A stretch of DNA of 64,000 nucleotides from Aliiroseovarius sediminilitoris (GCF_900109955.1 NZ_FOJB01000001.1:2294001-2358000), one strand, 5' to 3'. Shown: positions 52,025 to 60,472, counted from the stretch's first letter. Made by a program: numbers and translations. The notes: generated by a model from the letters alone, not told the origin.

Positions 52025-52049
52025 GGAACCAATCCATCCGTGCCGCGTT
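52025..52049 (+). promoter_or_regulatory. EcfG-type promoter for csbD-like gene
   Basis: GGAAC (52025-52029), 16 bases, CGTT (52046-52049), 38 bases before the ATG at 52087. Exact consensus. Confidence 0.87.
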
Positions 52050-52086
52050 GACCTGTCAGAAACCGCAACACGCAAGGAGGCACCTC

Positions 52087-52281
52087 ATGAATTGGGACGA
52101 AATCCAAGGTAAGTGGAAGCAGATCAAAGGCCAGTTGAAAGAACAGTGGGGCGAATTGACCGACGACGAAATCGACCAGATCGACGGCAATCGCGAACAG
52201 CTTGAGGGCAAGCTGCAAGAAAAATACGGCAAGACCAAAGAAGAAGCCCGCGACGAGGTCAACAAGTGGTTGGCGGACTGA
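52087..52281 (+). CDS. CsbD family stress protein
   Basis: 64 residues: MNWDEIQGKWKQIKGQLKEQ and GNREQLEGKLQEKYGKTKEEA are the two CsbD helices. Acidic, soluble, general-stress marker in many bacteria; molecular role unknown. AAGGAGG precedes the ATG; an earlier start at 52048 lies inside the promoter. Followed by a terminator. Confidence 0.95.
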   Translation: MNWDEIQGKWKQIKGQLKEQWGELTDDEIDQIDGNREQLEGKLQEKYGKTKEEARDEVNKWLAD

Positions 52282-52321
52282 CCCCTTCCGCGATATCACC
52301 GCATATCAATGCTTAAGCTAA

Positions 52322-52347
52322 GGGCGCGGTTCAGGCCGCGCCCTTTT
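52322..52347 (+). terminator. Rho-independent terminator after the CsbD gene
   Basis: GGGCGCGG (52322-52329) and CCGCGCCC (52336-52343) form a perfect 8-bp stem with a 6-base loop, then TTTT. Confidence 0.88.
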
Positions 52348-52378
52348 CAATTGTTGCACGACCAGTAAGGACATTTCG

Positions 52379-52834
52379 ATGATCGACTATGAAACATTTG
52401 TTGTTCGCAGCCTGGTCGCGATGGGGCTGGGTCTGGTCGTGGGTCTGGATCGCGAGTTCAAACACAAACCGTTGGGTATGCGCGCCTATATGCTGGTCAG
52501 TCTTGGTGCGGCAGCGGTCTGCATGGTATCGCTGAACATCGCCTCGGAAGCAGACGCGAAGGGCGTCGCCTTCGACCTGTCACGCGTGGTCAGCGGGATC
52601 GTCGGCGGCATCGGTTTTCTGGGCGCTGGCGCGATCATGTCCAACAGGAGCAACGGAAAATTGCGTGGTGTGGGAAGCGGGTCGCTGATCTGGGTGGTCG
52701 GCATCATCGGTCTTGCCGTCGGATTTGGATTTGTGATCGAAGCCGCGACTGTCACCCTGCTGTCCTTTCTGATCCTGACGATGGTTGGATTGCTGCGCAG
52801 CCGGTTTGACCTGCAAAACACAGAGGACAGCTGA
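52379..52834 (+). CDS. MgtC/SapB family membrane protein
   Basis: 151 residues with four to five helices and the family marks RLVVGLDREFKHK-like start (GLDREFKHKPLGMRAYMLVSLG), GIGFLGAGAIM. The usual RGLTTAAS segment is altered to RGVGSGSLIWVVG. MgtC proteins limit F-ATPase or help low-magnesium survival. It sits between two EcfG promoters but has none directly upstream. Confidence 0.9.
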   Translation: MIDYETFVVRSLVAMGLGLVVGLDREFKHKPLGMRAYMLVSLGAAAVCMVSLNIASEADAKGVAFDLSRVVSGIVGGIGFLGAGAIMSNRSNGKLRGVGSGSLIWVVGIIGLAVGFGFVIEAATVTLLSFLILTMVGLLRSRFDLQNTEDS

Positions 52835-52838
52835 CTGC

Positions 52839-52863
52839 GGAACAATTTGGCCCGTCGTGCGTT
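52839..52863 (+). promoter_or_regulatory. EcfG-type promoter for small hydrophilic protein
   Basis: GGAAC (52839-52843), 16 bases, CGTT (52860-52863), 70 bases before the ATG at 52934. Exact consensus. Confidence 0.85.
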
Positions 52864-52933
52864 GAATATATACAAACGCCAACGACAAGCCGCATCGACC
52901 AGCGCCGTTGGCGACAACGCAAAGGACTGAGAC

Positions 52934-53149
52934 ATGGCCAAGATTAAACCGTCATACAAACCTCTCGACCTGAAAGGGTCCGAGCAACATCATGATCTGA
53001 AGGATCAGCCTGGTGAAAAAGGCGACAAGGATCATCAGAACAAGTCCGCAACATCATCTGAAGACCCTGAAACCGCTGACGACGACAAGCACCCCGAGAC
53101 AACGAGCAGCGGCGCACTGCACCAGAGTATTGAAGAAGATAAAGACTGA
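52934..53149 (+). CDS. Small, highly charged disordered protein
   Basis: 71 residues, almost no hydrophobic residues, rich in Asp, Glu, Lys, His, Ser and Gly: a hydrophilin-like composition. No known domain. It has its own EcfG promoter and a strong terminator, so it is a real stress gene. It may protect other molecules from drying or salt, as similar hydrophilins do; inference only. Confidence 0.8.
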   Translation: MAKIKPSYKPLDLKGSEQHHDLKDQPGEKGDKDHQNKSATSSEDPETADDDKHPETTSSGALHQSIEEDKD

Positions 53150-53181
53150 AATTCCCTCGTTGATCACCATAACCACCACAC

Positions 53182-53214
53182 AAAGGCCCGTGTCATCTTC
53201 GCGGGCCTTTTTTT
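53182..53214. terminator. Strong bidirectional terminator
   Basis: AAAGGCCCG (53182-53190) and CGGGCCTTT (53202-53210) give a perfect 9-bp stem, then further T residues. It separates the rightward small gene from the leftward AI-2E-family gene. Confidence 0.9.
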
Positions 53215-53238
53215 GAAGTATGTGTAGACAACTTGCGC

Positions 53239-54327
53239 TCAGCTGTCAGGGTCGTCGCCGCGCAGATAGTTGCCCCCGGCGCCCTCACCGCCAAGAAACA
53301 AGCCAACCGAGCGGGTCGACGACGTCTGATCAAGGATCACCTTCACCGTGATCAGGATCGGCACCGCGATGACCATCCCGACCACCGACCAGATCCACGC
53401 GAAAAACGCCACTGCCACAAACACGACGGTCGGGTTGAGTTTAAGTCGATTTGAAATCACATGGGGCGTAACAAATTGTCCTTCGATCGACGTCAACGCC
53501 ATATAGGTTGCAAAGATCAGGATGGCCGTCCACGCGTCATCGTAGACATTGAAACCCACGATTGATGCAAGAAGCGCACCAAACACCGCGCCGATATAGG
53601 GTATGAAGTTCAGTGAGAACGCGATGACTGCGAACATGATGGGGTTTGGCAGCCCCCAGGCCGCCATCGCGGCACCGATGACTATGCCAAGGCAAAGATT
53701 GATCAGGGTGATGCCGCCCAGATACTGGCCCAGCTTTTGCTCGACCTGTTGAACCATCGCGACCGCCGCACGTTTATCTGAGAACCGGGGCAGGCTTTCC
53801 ACCAGTTTACGCACGAAGGATGACCCCGATGAAATCAGGAAGAACATCAACACAATGGTCAGGACAATCTGCCCCAACACCACCGGGGCGGAAGCGATCA
53901 ACGAGCTGACAAAGTTCGTGCTTTCGACCACTTTCACCGCCATTGCCGGTTCGTCCTTTGCGCTGGCAACGGCGTCCTCGGCTGCTTTCGCGGCTTCGCC
54001 CAGTTTATCCAACGTCTCAGCCGCCGCACTCGGCATTCGACGCAGATCGTTAATCATGTTTGGCAAGTCTTCTGCCAACTGCGCAATCGGGTGGCTGAAG
54101 TTCCAGGCCGCAAAGGTCAGCCCCGCGCCTGCCACTGCGCAGATCAAAAAAGCTGTGATGGCGCTGGGGATACCCAGTTTGGACATGCTGCGTTCAACCG
54201 GGCGCATGATCAGAAATCCCAGTATGGCGGCCACAATCGGGATCAGGAAATCGCTGGCCCAGTCAAGAACGAACAGCGCAAGGCTCAGAAAGATGCCAAT
54301 CTGCGCCCAGTTCGGTTTTTGTCTCAC
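53239..54327 (-). CDS. AI-2E transporter family (PerM-like) membrane protein
   Basis: 362 residues from a GTG at 54327 that follows GGGGA and lies one base after the stop of the YihY gene. About eight helices with a soluble insert (about 80-150) and the family segment LNFIPYIGAVFGALLASIVG. Members include TqsA, PerM and sodium-proton antiporters, so substrate is open. Context among stress membrane proteins favours ion or osmotic balance. Confidence 0.88.
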   Translation of the reverse strand: MRQKPNWAQIGIFLSLALFVLDWASDFLIPIVAAILGFLIMRPVERSMSKLGIPSAITAFLICAVAGAGLTFAAWNFSHPIAQLAEDLPNMINDLRRMPSAAAETLDKLGEAAKAAEDAVASAKDEPAMAVKVVESTNFVSSLIASAPVVLGQIVLTIVLMFFLISSGSSFVRKLVESLPRFSDKRAAVAMVQQVEQKLGQYLGGITLINLCLGIVIGAAMAAWGLPNPIMFAVIAFSLNFIPYIGAVFGALLASIVGFNVYDDAWTAILIFATYMALTSIEGQFVTPHVISNRLKLNPTVVFVAVAFFAWIWSVVGMVIAVPILITVKVILDQTSSTRSVGLFLGGEGAGGNYLRGDDPDS

Positions 54328-54328
54328 C

Positions 54329-55282
54329 TCATTCCCCTTCACTGTCCGCGCGCGTCTGGCCAAGTGTATCGGCCATCACCGCGCCGCGCTCGCCCATCGG
54401 CTTGTCCGGCCCCGTCGTGGTGTCGACGCGAGTCTGGTGTTCCATCTCAGCGTTCACCTTACCACCGACCAGCACAACCATCGCGGAAATCCACAACCAC
54501 ATCAGCAAAATGATCACCCCGGCGATTGCGCCGAAGCTTTCGTTGTAGCTGGCGAAATTCGAGACGTAGACCGTGAACGCAAAGGACGCGGCCATCCAGC
54601 ACAGGCAGGCAAGCACAGCACCCGGAGAGATCCACGTCCAGCGCGCGTCCTTGCGGCTGGGTCCGAAGCGATAGAGCACTGAAATACCCGCGATCGTCAT
54701 TAGGATCAGTAAACCCCATGTGCCGATCCGGGTTGCCAGATCGGCGATCGGATCAAGTGACAGAAACCCAAGCAACAAAGGCAGCGCAACGATCACCATG
54801 ATCGCCAGCAGGATGCCCAGCATCAACAAGGCTGTCAGCGCCAGAAAGGTTGCGTTTCTTTTGAAGAAACCCCGCTTCTCATCCTCGGCATAAACAATAT
54901 TCAACCCGTCACACAGGGTCGCCACCCCGCGCGAACTGGACCAAAGCGCAAGCCCCACACTGAGGATCAAGGTCAGTTCCAACCCGTCTGCCTGCGCAAC
55001 CGAAGTCGCCTGATCGCGAATGATCGACAAGGCATCGGCCGGGACCACCCCTTGGAAACGATCCATCTGAGAAACGATCAGGCCGGGGTCCAGAACCAGA
55101 CCACCGACGGCCAGAAGCGCCGTGATGGCCGGAAACAGGGCAAGAATCCCGAAGAACGCCACACCGGCCGCAATCAGGTTGATGCGATCGCGACCGAAAC
55201 GACGCGCGATCCGCGCCGCAATATCAAGCCATCCCTGACCAGGGATGTCGGTTGGGGTTCGTGCGTCGCGACCTCGAGCCAT
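54329..55282 (-). CDS. YihY/BrkB family membrane protein
   Basis: 317 residues with six helices and the family motifs INLIAAGVAFFGILALFPA and YRFGPSRKDARWTWISPG. Function not settled (once thought RNase BN). AGGAGA precedes the ATG. It lies in a leftward run of five membrane genes (56957 down to 53239) with little spacing. Confidence 0.9.
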   Translation of the reverse strand: MARGRDARTPTDIPGQGWLDIAARIARRFGRDRINLIAAGVAFFGILALFPAITALLAVGGLVLDPGLIVSQMDRFQGVVPADALSIIRDQATSVAQADGLELTLILSVGLALWSSSRGVATLCDGLNIVYAEDEKRGFFKRNATFLALTALLMLGILLAIMVIVALPLLLGFLSLDPIADLATRIGTWGLLILMTIAGISVLYRFGPSRKDARWTWISPGAVLACLCWMAASFAFTVYVSNFASYNESFGAIAGVIILLMWLWISAMVVLVGGKVNAEMEHQTRVDTTTGPDKPMGERGAVMADTLGQTRADSEGE

Positions 55283-55298
55283 CTATTGTCTCCTGATA

Positions 55299-56132
55299 TC
55301 AGCTGTCGGGGATGCCCTGCGCGGCGGTGTTCTGCACGGCGCGGGCGCGGGCAAGCTCTTCTTCAAAGACGCGGTCGGCCTCGGAAAACGCGTCACTATC
55401 GTCTGCGACTGCGTTGTCATCAGTCTGGGCCGAATGGCGCATATAGAGAGCACCAGCAACAGCTGCACCCAAAGCAAGGGCGATGCCGCCAACAACCAAC
55501 GGGTTGTCCTTCGCAAAATCGGCACCGGCTTGGCTGGCATACCGCATTTTGCGACCGGATGCTTGCGCGACCTCCAAAGCCTTCTCGCGCGCGGCAATAA
55601 CGCGTGCGCGTGCCTCGGCGGACAGTTCTTCGGTGCCTTCAGCAATGCGGCTGCGCATGTCATTTGCCTGTTGGCGAATATCCGACAACTGGTCTTGTGC
55701 CGCGCCCAGTGCGTCACTGGCGCGATCATGCACCCGTTCCAACATTTCGGGCGGGCGCTTGGTCGAATGCGTCGCCACCATGACAGGCGTGTCGCGATCA
55801 GGGTCGCCCTCGGCTGGCTTGGGGCCATTATAGGCACCCATTGATCGACGCATAACCGGTTCGGGATCTGACGATCTTGCCCCTGCTCCGGACAAAAGCC
55901 AGCTGACACCAGCGCCCACGGCTGCGACTGCCAGTGGATGCGACTGCGCGTTCCGACCAAAGCGCTCCAGCAGTTTCTGGACGACATCGCCGCTTGCGGC
56001 ACGCAGGTGCTGTCCTGCTTCTGCGGTCAGCGCTTCGACGGAAACATGGTCGTTCAGCGCCGACAGCTTTTGCTCCAACTCAGCGCGTTCGGCTTCAATT
56101 CCATCTTGAATGTGGTCGATGTCATTTTTCAT
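55299..56132 (-). CDS. DUF3618-type membrane-associated protein
   Basis: 277 residues. The N-terminal IEAERAELEQKLSALNDHV resembles DUF3618; a short hydrophobic stretch lies near 65-83 (HPLAVAAVGAGVSWLLSGAG) and another near 215-235 (NPLVVGGIALALGAAVAGAL), with a long coiled-coil between (about 125-205). Likely an inner-membrane protein with a helical soluble part. Overlaps the holin-like gene by 11 bases. Confidence 0.8.
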   Translation of the reverse strand: MKNDIDHIQDGIEAERAELEQKLSALNDHVSVEALTAEAGQHLRAASGDVVQKLLERFGRNAQSHPLAVAAVGAGVSWLLSGAGARSSDPEPVMRRSMGAYNGPKPAEGDPDRDTPVMVATHSTKRPPEMLERVHDRASDALGAAQDQLSDIRQQANDMRSRIAEGTEELSAEARARVIAAREKALEVAQASGRKMRYASQAGADFAKDNPLVVGGIALALGAAVAGALYMRHSAQTDDNAVADDSDAFSEADRVFEEELARARAVQNTAAQGIPDS

Positions 56133-56514
56133 GTGCGGCCTCCTTCAAAGCGTTTGCGTCTCGTCGAATGCGGGCAGCTGTGCGCGACGGTGCGCGGCTG
56201 GCCATCTTCAAATCGCTTTGCGCTTTCAGAACCATGATCAGCGCGATCACGGCAAAGAAGCTGGCCACGATCAGCGTGGCCCAAACGACCGAAATGCCCG
56301 CAGAGGTCAAAGCAGCAACAAGCGTGCCAGCAATCAAGTTCAATGCGATCATCGCCAGGATCGCCGCACCGACCAACAGGCCGATGGCCACCCCTGCGCG
56401 GTTGATGTTTTCGCCAAGCTCGGCCTTGGCCAGCGCTATCTCTTTCTGGATCAGACCTGAACTGAGACGCAGAACATCCGAGATCAGCGACAAAGTTGAT
56501 TGTTCGGATCTCAT
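56122..56514 (-). CDS. Phage-holin-3_6-like small membrane protein
   Basis: 130 residues. An amphipathic start (SLISDVLRLSSGLIQKEIALA), two membrane helices, and a charged tail: the pattern of the Phage_holin_3_6 / DUF1469 family, which in bacteria is usually not a phage lysis protein but a stress membrane protein. Start overlaps the next gene upstream by four bases. Confidence 0.82.
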   Translation of the reverse strand: MRSEQSTLSLISDVLRLSSGLIQKEIALAKAELGENINRAGVAIGLLVGAAILAMIALNLIAGTLVAALTSAGISVVWATLIVASFFAVIALIMVLKAQSDLKMASRAPSRTAARIRRDANALKEAAHEK

Positions 56515-56957
56515 GACTTGTCTCCTGGTTTGGTCATCATGCGCGCAATCGCGAACCCGACCAACGCAGCCCCGCCGGCAAACAACAGCGGGTTTCGTTT
56601 CGCAAAATCTGATACATCGCGCGACAGCTGACCCAGATCCTTGTCGCGGATTGCGTCCGAGGCATCCGCCAAACTGGCAGCCAATTGCCCGAAGCTGCGT
56701 TCCTGAAACGAGCCGTCGCGCAAGGACGCGGCGGCTCCACGCAAAGTGTCAGACGCGCGCGATGCGCTGTTTGCAACCGTGTTGGCTGTGGCTTCGGCGG
56801 TATCGCGGGCCGAACTTGCGATATCCTCGGCACCCGATTTCAGACCCTCGACCGAGGTTTTGACCGCAGATGTCGTATCGTCCACGGCCTTGTCGATCTT
56901 TTTGGCAGCTTGCTTTTTCTTCGTGGTCGATTTGGCAGGTGTGGTTGATTTGGCCAT
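56511..56957 (-). CDS. Lys/Ala-rich protein with C-terminal membrane helix
   Basis: 148 residues from the ATG at 56957 with GGAGGAGAG upstream. Lys/Thr-rich N-terminus (STTPAKSTTKKKQAAKK), long Ala/Ser amphipathic helices, and one C-terminal helix (NPLLFAGGAALVGFAIARM). The NPLL...GG ending is shared with the DUF3618 protein two genes on. Unknown function; first of the three-gene set that may fold into a membrane complex. Confidence 0.8.
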   Translation of the reverse strand: MAKSTTPAKSTTKKKQAAKKIDKAVDDTTSAVKTSVEGLKSGAEDIASSARDTAEATANTVANSASRASDTLRGAAASLRDGSFQERSFGQLAASLADASDAIRDKDLGQLSRDVSDFAKRNPLLFAGGAALVGFAIARMMTKPGDKS

Positions 56958-57068
56958 CCTCTCCTCCTTCTTTGCTTGTGTGATAGGGGCTTCCATCCCG
57001 TTTGGAACGCGCCGCGTTCGGCCCCGAAGGCGCCTGTCAGATACGAGGGGACGGAAGACAAACGCTGC

Positions 57069-57248
57069 TTAGGCGCCTTTCGGACCTGCAACGAACCAGA
57101 TGATAAAGCCGATCAGTGGCAGGACCAAAATCAACAGAATCCAAAGCACCTTGTTCAATGCGGGCACGCCTGATTGCAGCACCGATACAATTGCCCAGAT
57201 GTCGAGGATCAAAATAATCAGGCCACCTATACCAGACACGAAATCCAT
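57069..57248 (-). CDS. Small PLDc_N-type membrane protein (second copy)
   Basis: 59 residues: a helix from GGLIILILDIWAIVSVL, then a second ending LPLIGFIIWFVAGPKGA, the PLDc_N pattern. Paralogue of 46696-46881. An exact EcfG promoter is 52 bases upstream. The Lys/Ala-rich gene starts 112 bases downstream and may be read from the same promoter. Confidence 0.88.
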   Translation of the reverse strand: MDFVSGIGGLIILILDIWAIVSVLQSGVPALNKVLWILLILVLPLIGFIIWFVAGPKGA

Positions 57249-57299
57249 TCTGCTTTCCTTTCATTTCCATGCAGCCTGAAAGGCTGCTTTCGCCAAACC

Positions 57300-57324
57300 A
57301 ACGCCTGGCTGACCGATTGGTTCC
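57300..57324 (-). promoter_or_regulatory. EcfG-type promoter for the PLDc_N gene
   Basis: On the minus strand GGAAC (57324-57320), 16 bases, CGTT (57303-57300). Exact consensus. Confidence 0.85.
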
Positions 57325-57344
57325 CAAAACAGATTTCGGTGTGT

Positions 57345-57803
57345 TCAGGACTGTGCTTCCAGATCGGCACATATGATCTTCGCAACCTCGTCAAGCGGAT
57401 GATTTGTCAGCGTTTTCGGCACCTCGGCGATCACGCGTCTGCGGACCTCTTGATGGATTTCATCACGCAAAACCGCCAATATGTCCGGTGCTGCACATAT
57501 GACCAGATGCGAAAACTGGTCCTTATGGGCCTTGCGATATAGATGTTCGGCGAGATCCTGAGCGAAGCGTTCTTTGCCCAGTTGGTGCCAATCGGTGTCT
57601 TCATAGGCCGATTTTCCCTGATTGGCGCTTTGGTGCACCCGCCCGCGCCGATTGGCGGCCTGTTCACGGATCGCTGGATTGTCCTGTTCTTCCTTCCGCA
57701 GCACCTGCAATTTAGGGTGCAGCGCGCTGCCTTCATTGACAAGAAACAGCGCTTTCTCGCCATCCGCGATCAAGACCCAGGTTCCTTTTTGCAGTTTCCT
57801 CAT
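57345..57803 (-). CDS. Host attachment protein family (baeRF/eRF1-like)
   Basis: 152 residues, soluble. It begins KGTWVLIADGEKALFLVNEG and has FSHLVICAAPDILAVLRDEI, marks of the family named after a protein needed for attachment to host cells in Agrobacterium; its fold resembles part of the release factor eRF1. Actual activity unknown. It is common in alphaproteobacterial stress clusters. Confidence 0.85.
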   Translation of the reverse strand: MRKLQKGTWVLIADGEKALFLVNEGSALHPKLQVLRKEEQDNPAIREQAANRRGRVHQSANQGKSAYEDTDWHQLGKERFAQDLAEHLYRKAHKDQFSHLVICAAPDILAVLRDEIHQEVRRRVIAEVPKTLTNHPLDEVAKIICADLEAQS

Positions 57804-57889
57804 GGGGCTTTCCTTTTCTGGTCAAAGATACGTTGATTTAGGCGCGATGCGTCAGAGCGGCCACTGTGCTCGAATAACGCTGCGCGGGT

Positions 57890-58360
57890 CTAATCCTCAA
57901 GGCTGTCCTCGCGCTTGTCGTTGATCAGTTCGCGTTCTTTTTTCTTGCGCGCTTCAAACTTGGCGCCAAACCCTTCGATCTCTTCTTGATCTATGGTTTC
58001 CTTTGCGCGTTCAAAAACTTCGTTTTCTTCTTCATCCATGTGGTGCTCATAGTCGTGCGCCAGTTGGTCGAATTTCTTCATCCACAGATCCGACGTCAGT
58101 GTCATGGCGTTGATTTCTTCCATCATATCGTCAAGCTGCTGATGCTCGTGCACCGAATGTCGGGCTGCATCCTGTCCCCAAGTTTTTGAAATCAGTTTCG
58201 AATAAAAGGTTTCTTCTTCCGCAGCTGCGTGGCTTTTCACATCTTCATAGAAGACGCGCCAAAGCCTGCCTCGGTCTTGTGCGCTGCTCTGCTTGATCTT
58301 GTTCAGCAGCTCGCGGTGATTGTCGTGATCGTTCTCGATGGCATCATAAATATTACGCAT
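57890..58360 (-). CDS. Hemerythrin HHE domain protein
   Basis: 156 residues, four-helix bundle with the di-iron ligands spread as in HHE proteins: ENDHDNHRELL, SHAAAEEETFY, HEHQQLDDM and DYEHHMDEEE. It binds oxygen, nitric oxide or iron. The C-terminal tail is Lys/Glu-rich. It lies between two EcfG-served genes; I found no exact promoter of that type for it. Confidence 0.92.
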   Translation of the reverse strand: MRNIYDAIENDHDNHRELLNKIKQSSAQDRGRLWRVFYEDVKSHAAAEEETFYSKLISKTWGQDAARHSVHEHQQLDDMMEEINAMTLTSDLWMKKFDQLAHDYEHHMDEEENEVFERAKETIDQEEIEGFGAKFEARKKKERELINDKREDSLED

Positions 58361-58442
58361 TTTCAGATAGTTCCTTTGATCGTCGTTCGATTAAGGTCAA
58401 GAAAGTGGAGTTAGCCGGCAATCTAGAAAACGCTTCTCTGCA

Positions 58443-58694
58443 TCACGACGGACAAGCACTCACAGGGTCCGCATGATACGCTGGATTCTGATGCTGGGCC
58501 GTCGTGGCATCCAGCCGCGACAAGCCGTCCGAGATTGCGCAAATCGTTTCGGCACGCGCCTGTACGGGGCGATTATCCATGTGTGACAGCAATCTTTGGT
58601 AAATCTCCAAAGCTTTTGTCAGGCTTTGCTCAGGGTGCAGAGCATCTTGATGTCTGCCCGCCTGCCCTTTCGATGGGGAATGAAGTGTTCTCAT
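58443..58694 (-). CDS. Small protein of unknown function behind an EcfG promoter
   Basis: 83 residues from the ATG at 58694, with GGAAGGTGG upstream. It is soluble and rich in Gln, Ala and His, with one predicted helix around LTKALEIYQRLLSH. No family recognised. The exact EcfG promoter 56 bases before the start and the good ribosome site make it a likely real gene. Confidence 0.65.
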   Translation of the reverse strand: MRTLHSPSKGQAGRHQDALHPEQSLTKALEIYQRLLSHMDNRPVQARAETICAISDGLSRLDATTAQHQNPAYHADPVSACPS

Positions 58695-58749
58695 GTCCAC
58701 CTTCCATGTATTGTCAACATAGTGCCGCGCCACACGCGCCTGATTTCAA

Positions 58750-58775
58750 AACGTCACTACACCGTCATTGGTTCC
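58750..58775 (-). promoter_or_regulatory. EcfG-type promoter for the 83-residue protein
   Basis: On the minus strand GGAAC (58775-58771), 17 bases, CGTT (58753-58750). Confidence 0.8.
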
Positions 58776-58851
58776 AAACTTTTTGAACAAAATGCCGCGC
58801 GGGTTTGGTGTCAGATGGCTTGAACGTCACCGAACAACGGTCCGTCTCGGG

Positions 58852-58877
58852 GGAACGTTTTGCAGGCCGATGGCGTT
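58852..58877 (+). promoter_or_regulatory. EcfG-type promoter for the phospholipase D gene
   Basis: GGAAC (58852-58856), 17 bases, CGTT (58874-58877), 69 bases before the ATG at 58946. Together with the minus-strand site at 58750 it forms a divergent pair. Confidence 0.82.
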
Positions 58878-58945
58878 GAAGGCCCGCGTATGAATTGTTG
58901 GCGTGACGCCTTTGAAACATGCCCAAGCAAGGAGACTGGTCAACT

Positions 58946-60472
58946 ATGCCAGATCATCAAGCAGACCCTGACCGTAGCAGTTTGTTCAATCCGGGACGAA
59001 ACTGCTGGAGGGTCAACACGGCCCTGAAATTTGAACTGGTGATTGATGGTGCCGCATATTTCCGTGCATTGCGCGAGGCGTTGATCACGGCAGAGCGGCA
59101 AGTGCTTCTGATCGGCTGGGATTTCGATCTGGAGATCGAAATGCTGCCAGGGGAAAGCAATGAAGATGGTAACGCTCCGGACGGATATCCCAACAAGGTT
59201 GCCGATTTTATCGCGGCCGTGGTCGAGCGTGCTCCAGACCTTAACATCTATCTCTTGCGCTGGAGCGGATCAGCAGTGGTCGCGCCGGGCCGTCTGGTGC
59301 CTGCGGTGCGCCTGAACATGGCTGGACCGGATCGAATCAAACTGGCACTGGACGGGCGTCATCCTGTCGGCGCATGTCATCATCAAAAGATCGTTGTCGT
59401 GGATGACCGACTGGCCTTTTGCGGTGGCATCGACGTCACCGATGCACGTTGGGACACGCCGGATCACACGCCCGATGATCCCCGGCGTGTGCTGCGCGAT
59501 GGGTCGCCCGCCGCCCCCTGGCATGACGTGACAACCGCCGTGGCAGGCCCAGCCGCGCGCGATTTGGCAGAATTGGCCCGCATACGATGGTTGCGGGCAA
59601 CCGGAGAGGCGCTAGAGGCACCTGACTTGCCCGATCGCGACATATGGCCCGCTTCGCTGGACGTCAGTTGCCGTGATGTCCCTGTGGCGATTTCGCGAAC
59701 CGAGCCACCCGACGAAGATCGTCCCCTGATCAACGAAATCGAAGAAATGGTCTTGGATGGAATTGCGTCCGCTCGATCGTCGATTTACATTGAGAGTCAA
59801 TACTTTGCATCAGACGTCGTCACTGATGCGCTGTTTCGACGTTTGCGAGAGCCAACCGGACCCGATATCATCGTGATAAACCCGGTGCAGGCCGAAAATA
59901 TTGTTGAAGACAACGCCATGCATGTCACCAGAACGCGCATGGTCAACGAGCTTCAGGAAGCCGATCATGACAATCGGTTCTGCATTCTATCGCCCGTCAA
60001 TGCTGCGGCTCAACCGATCTATGTCCATGCCAAAGTGTGCGTGATCGATGATCGGGTGTTGCGCGTGGGGTCCAGCAACATCGACCGACGCTCAATGGGG
60101 TTCGACACCGAATGCGACCTGAGCATAGAAGCGCGAAATGACAACACCCGCGAGATCATTGCAGGGCTGCGCAATCGTCTCTTGGCCGAGCACTTGGGAT
60201 GCAGTCCGGACACCCTGAAAGAAAACATCGCCAAGTCCGGCAGTCTCCTTGCCGCTGCGAACGAAATGAACGCCTTGGATGGGCGCGGCTTGCGGCCACT
60301 CGATCTGAAAGAAGATACAGGAGCCGGGGCGATCCTTGCCGATACCCGTCTGCTTGACCCACGATATGAGCGCGGCACCCCCAAGCGACGCGTCGTGACC
60401 TCACGCCACATTGCGGTGGGTGTGGCGGTGGCGGCGGTTATTGGAACAGCCTATCGCTATCTGCTTGGCTGA
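58946..60472 (+). CDS. Phospholipase D family protein
   Basis: 508 residues from the ATG at 58946 (AGGAGA upstream; the ATG at 58919 lacks one). Two HKD motifs: HHQKIVVVDDRLAFCGGID and HAKVCVIDDRVLRVGSSNID, so a complete PLD active site. A C-terminal helix (HIAVGVAVAAVIGTAYRYLL) may anchor it. It may act as phospholipase, phosphatidyltransferase or cardiolipin synthase-like enzyme. EcfG promoter links membrane lipid change to stress. Confidence 0.9.
   Translation: MPDHQADPDRSSLFNPGRNCWRVNTALKFELVIDGAAYFRALREALITAERQVLLIGWDFDLEIEMLPGESNEDGNAPDGYPNKVADFIAAVVERAPDLNIYLLRWSGSAVVAPGRLVPAVRLNMAGPDRIKLALDGRHPVGACHHQKIVVVDDRLAFCGGIDVTDARWDTPDHTPDDPRRVLRDGSPAAPWHDVTTAVAGPAARDLAELARIRWLRATGEALEAPDLPDRDIWPASLDVSCRDVPVAISRTEPPDEDRPLINEIEEMVLDGIASARSSIYIESQYFASDVVTDALFRRLREPTGPDIIVINPVQAENIVEDNAMHVTRTRMVNELQEADHDNRFCILSPVNAAAQPIYVHAKVCVIDDRVLRVGSSNIDRRSMGFDTECDLSIEARNDNTREIIAGLRNRLLAEHLGCSPDTLKENIAKSGSLLAAANEMNALDGRGLRPLDLKEDTGAGAILADTRLLDPRYERGTPKRRVVTSRHIAVGVAVAAVIGTAYRYLLG

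Noticed and set aside
56122-56514. Holin-like protein as a sign of prophage
   Set aside because: No other phage genes are near; this family is common as an ordinary bacterial membrane protein.
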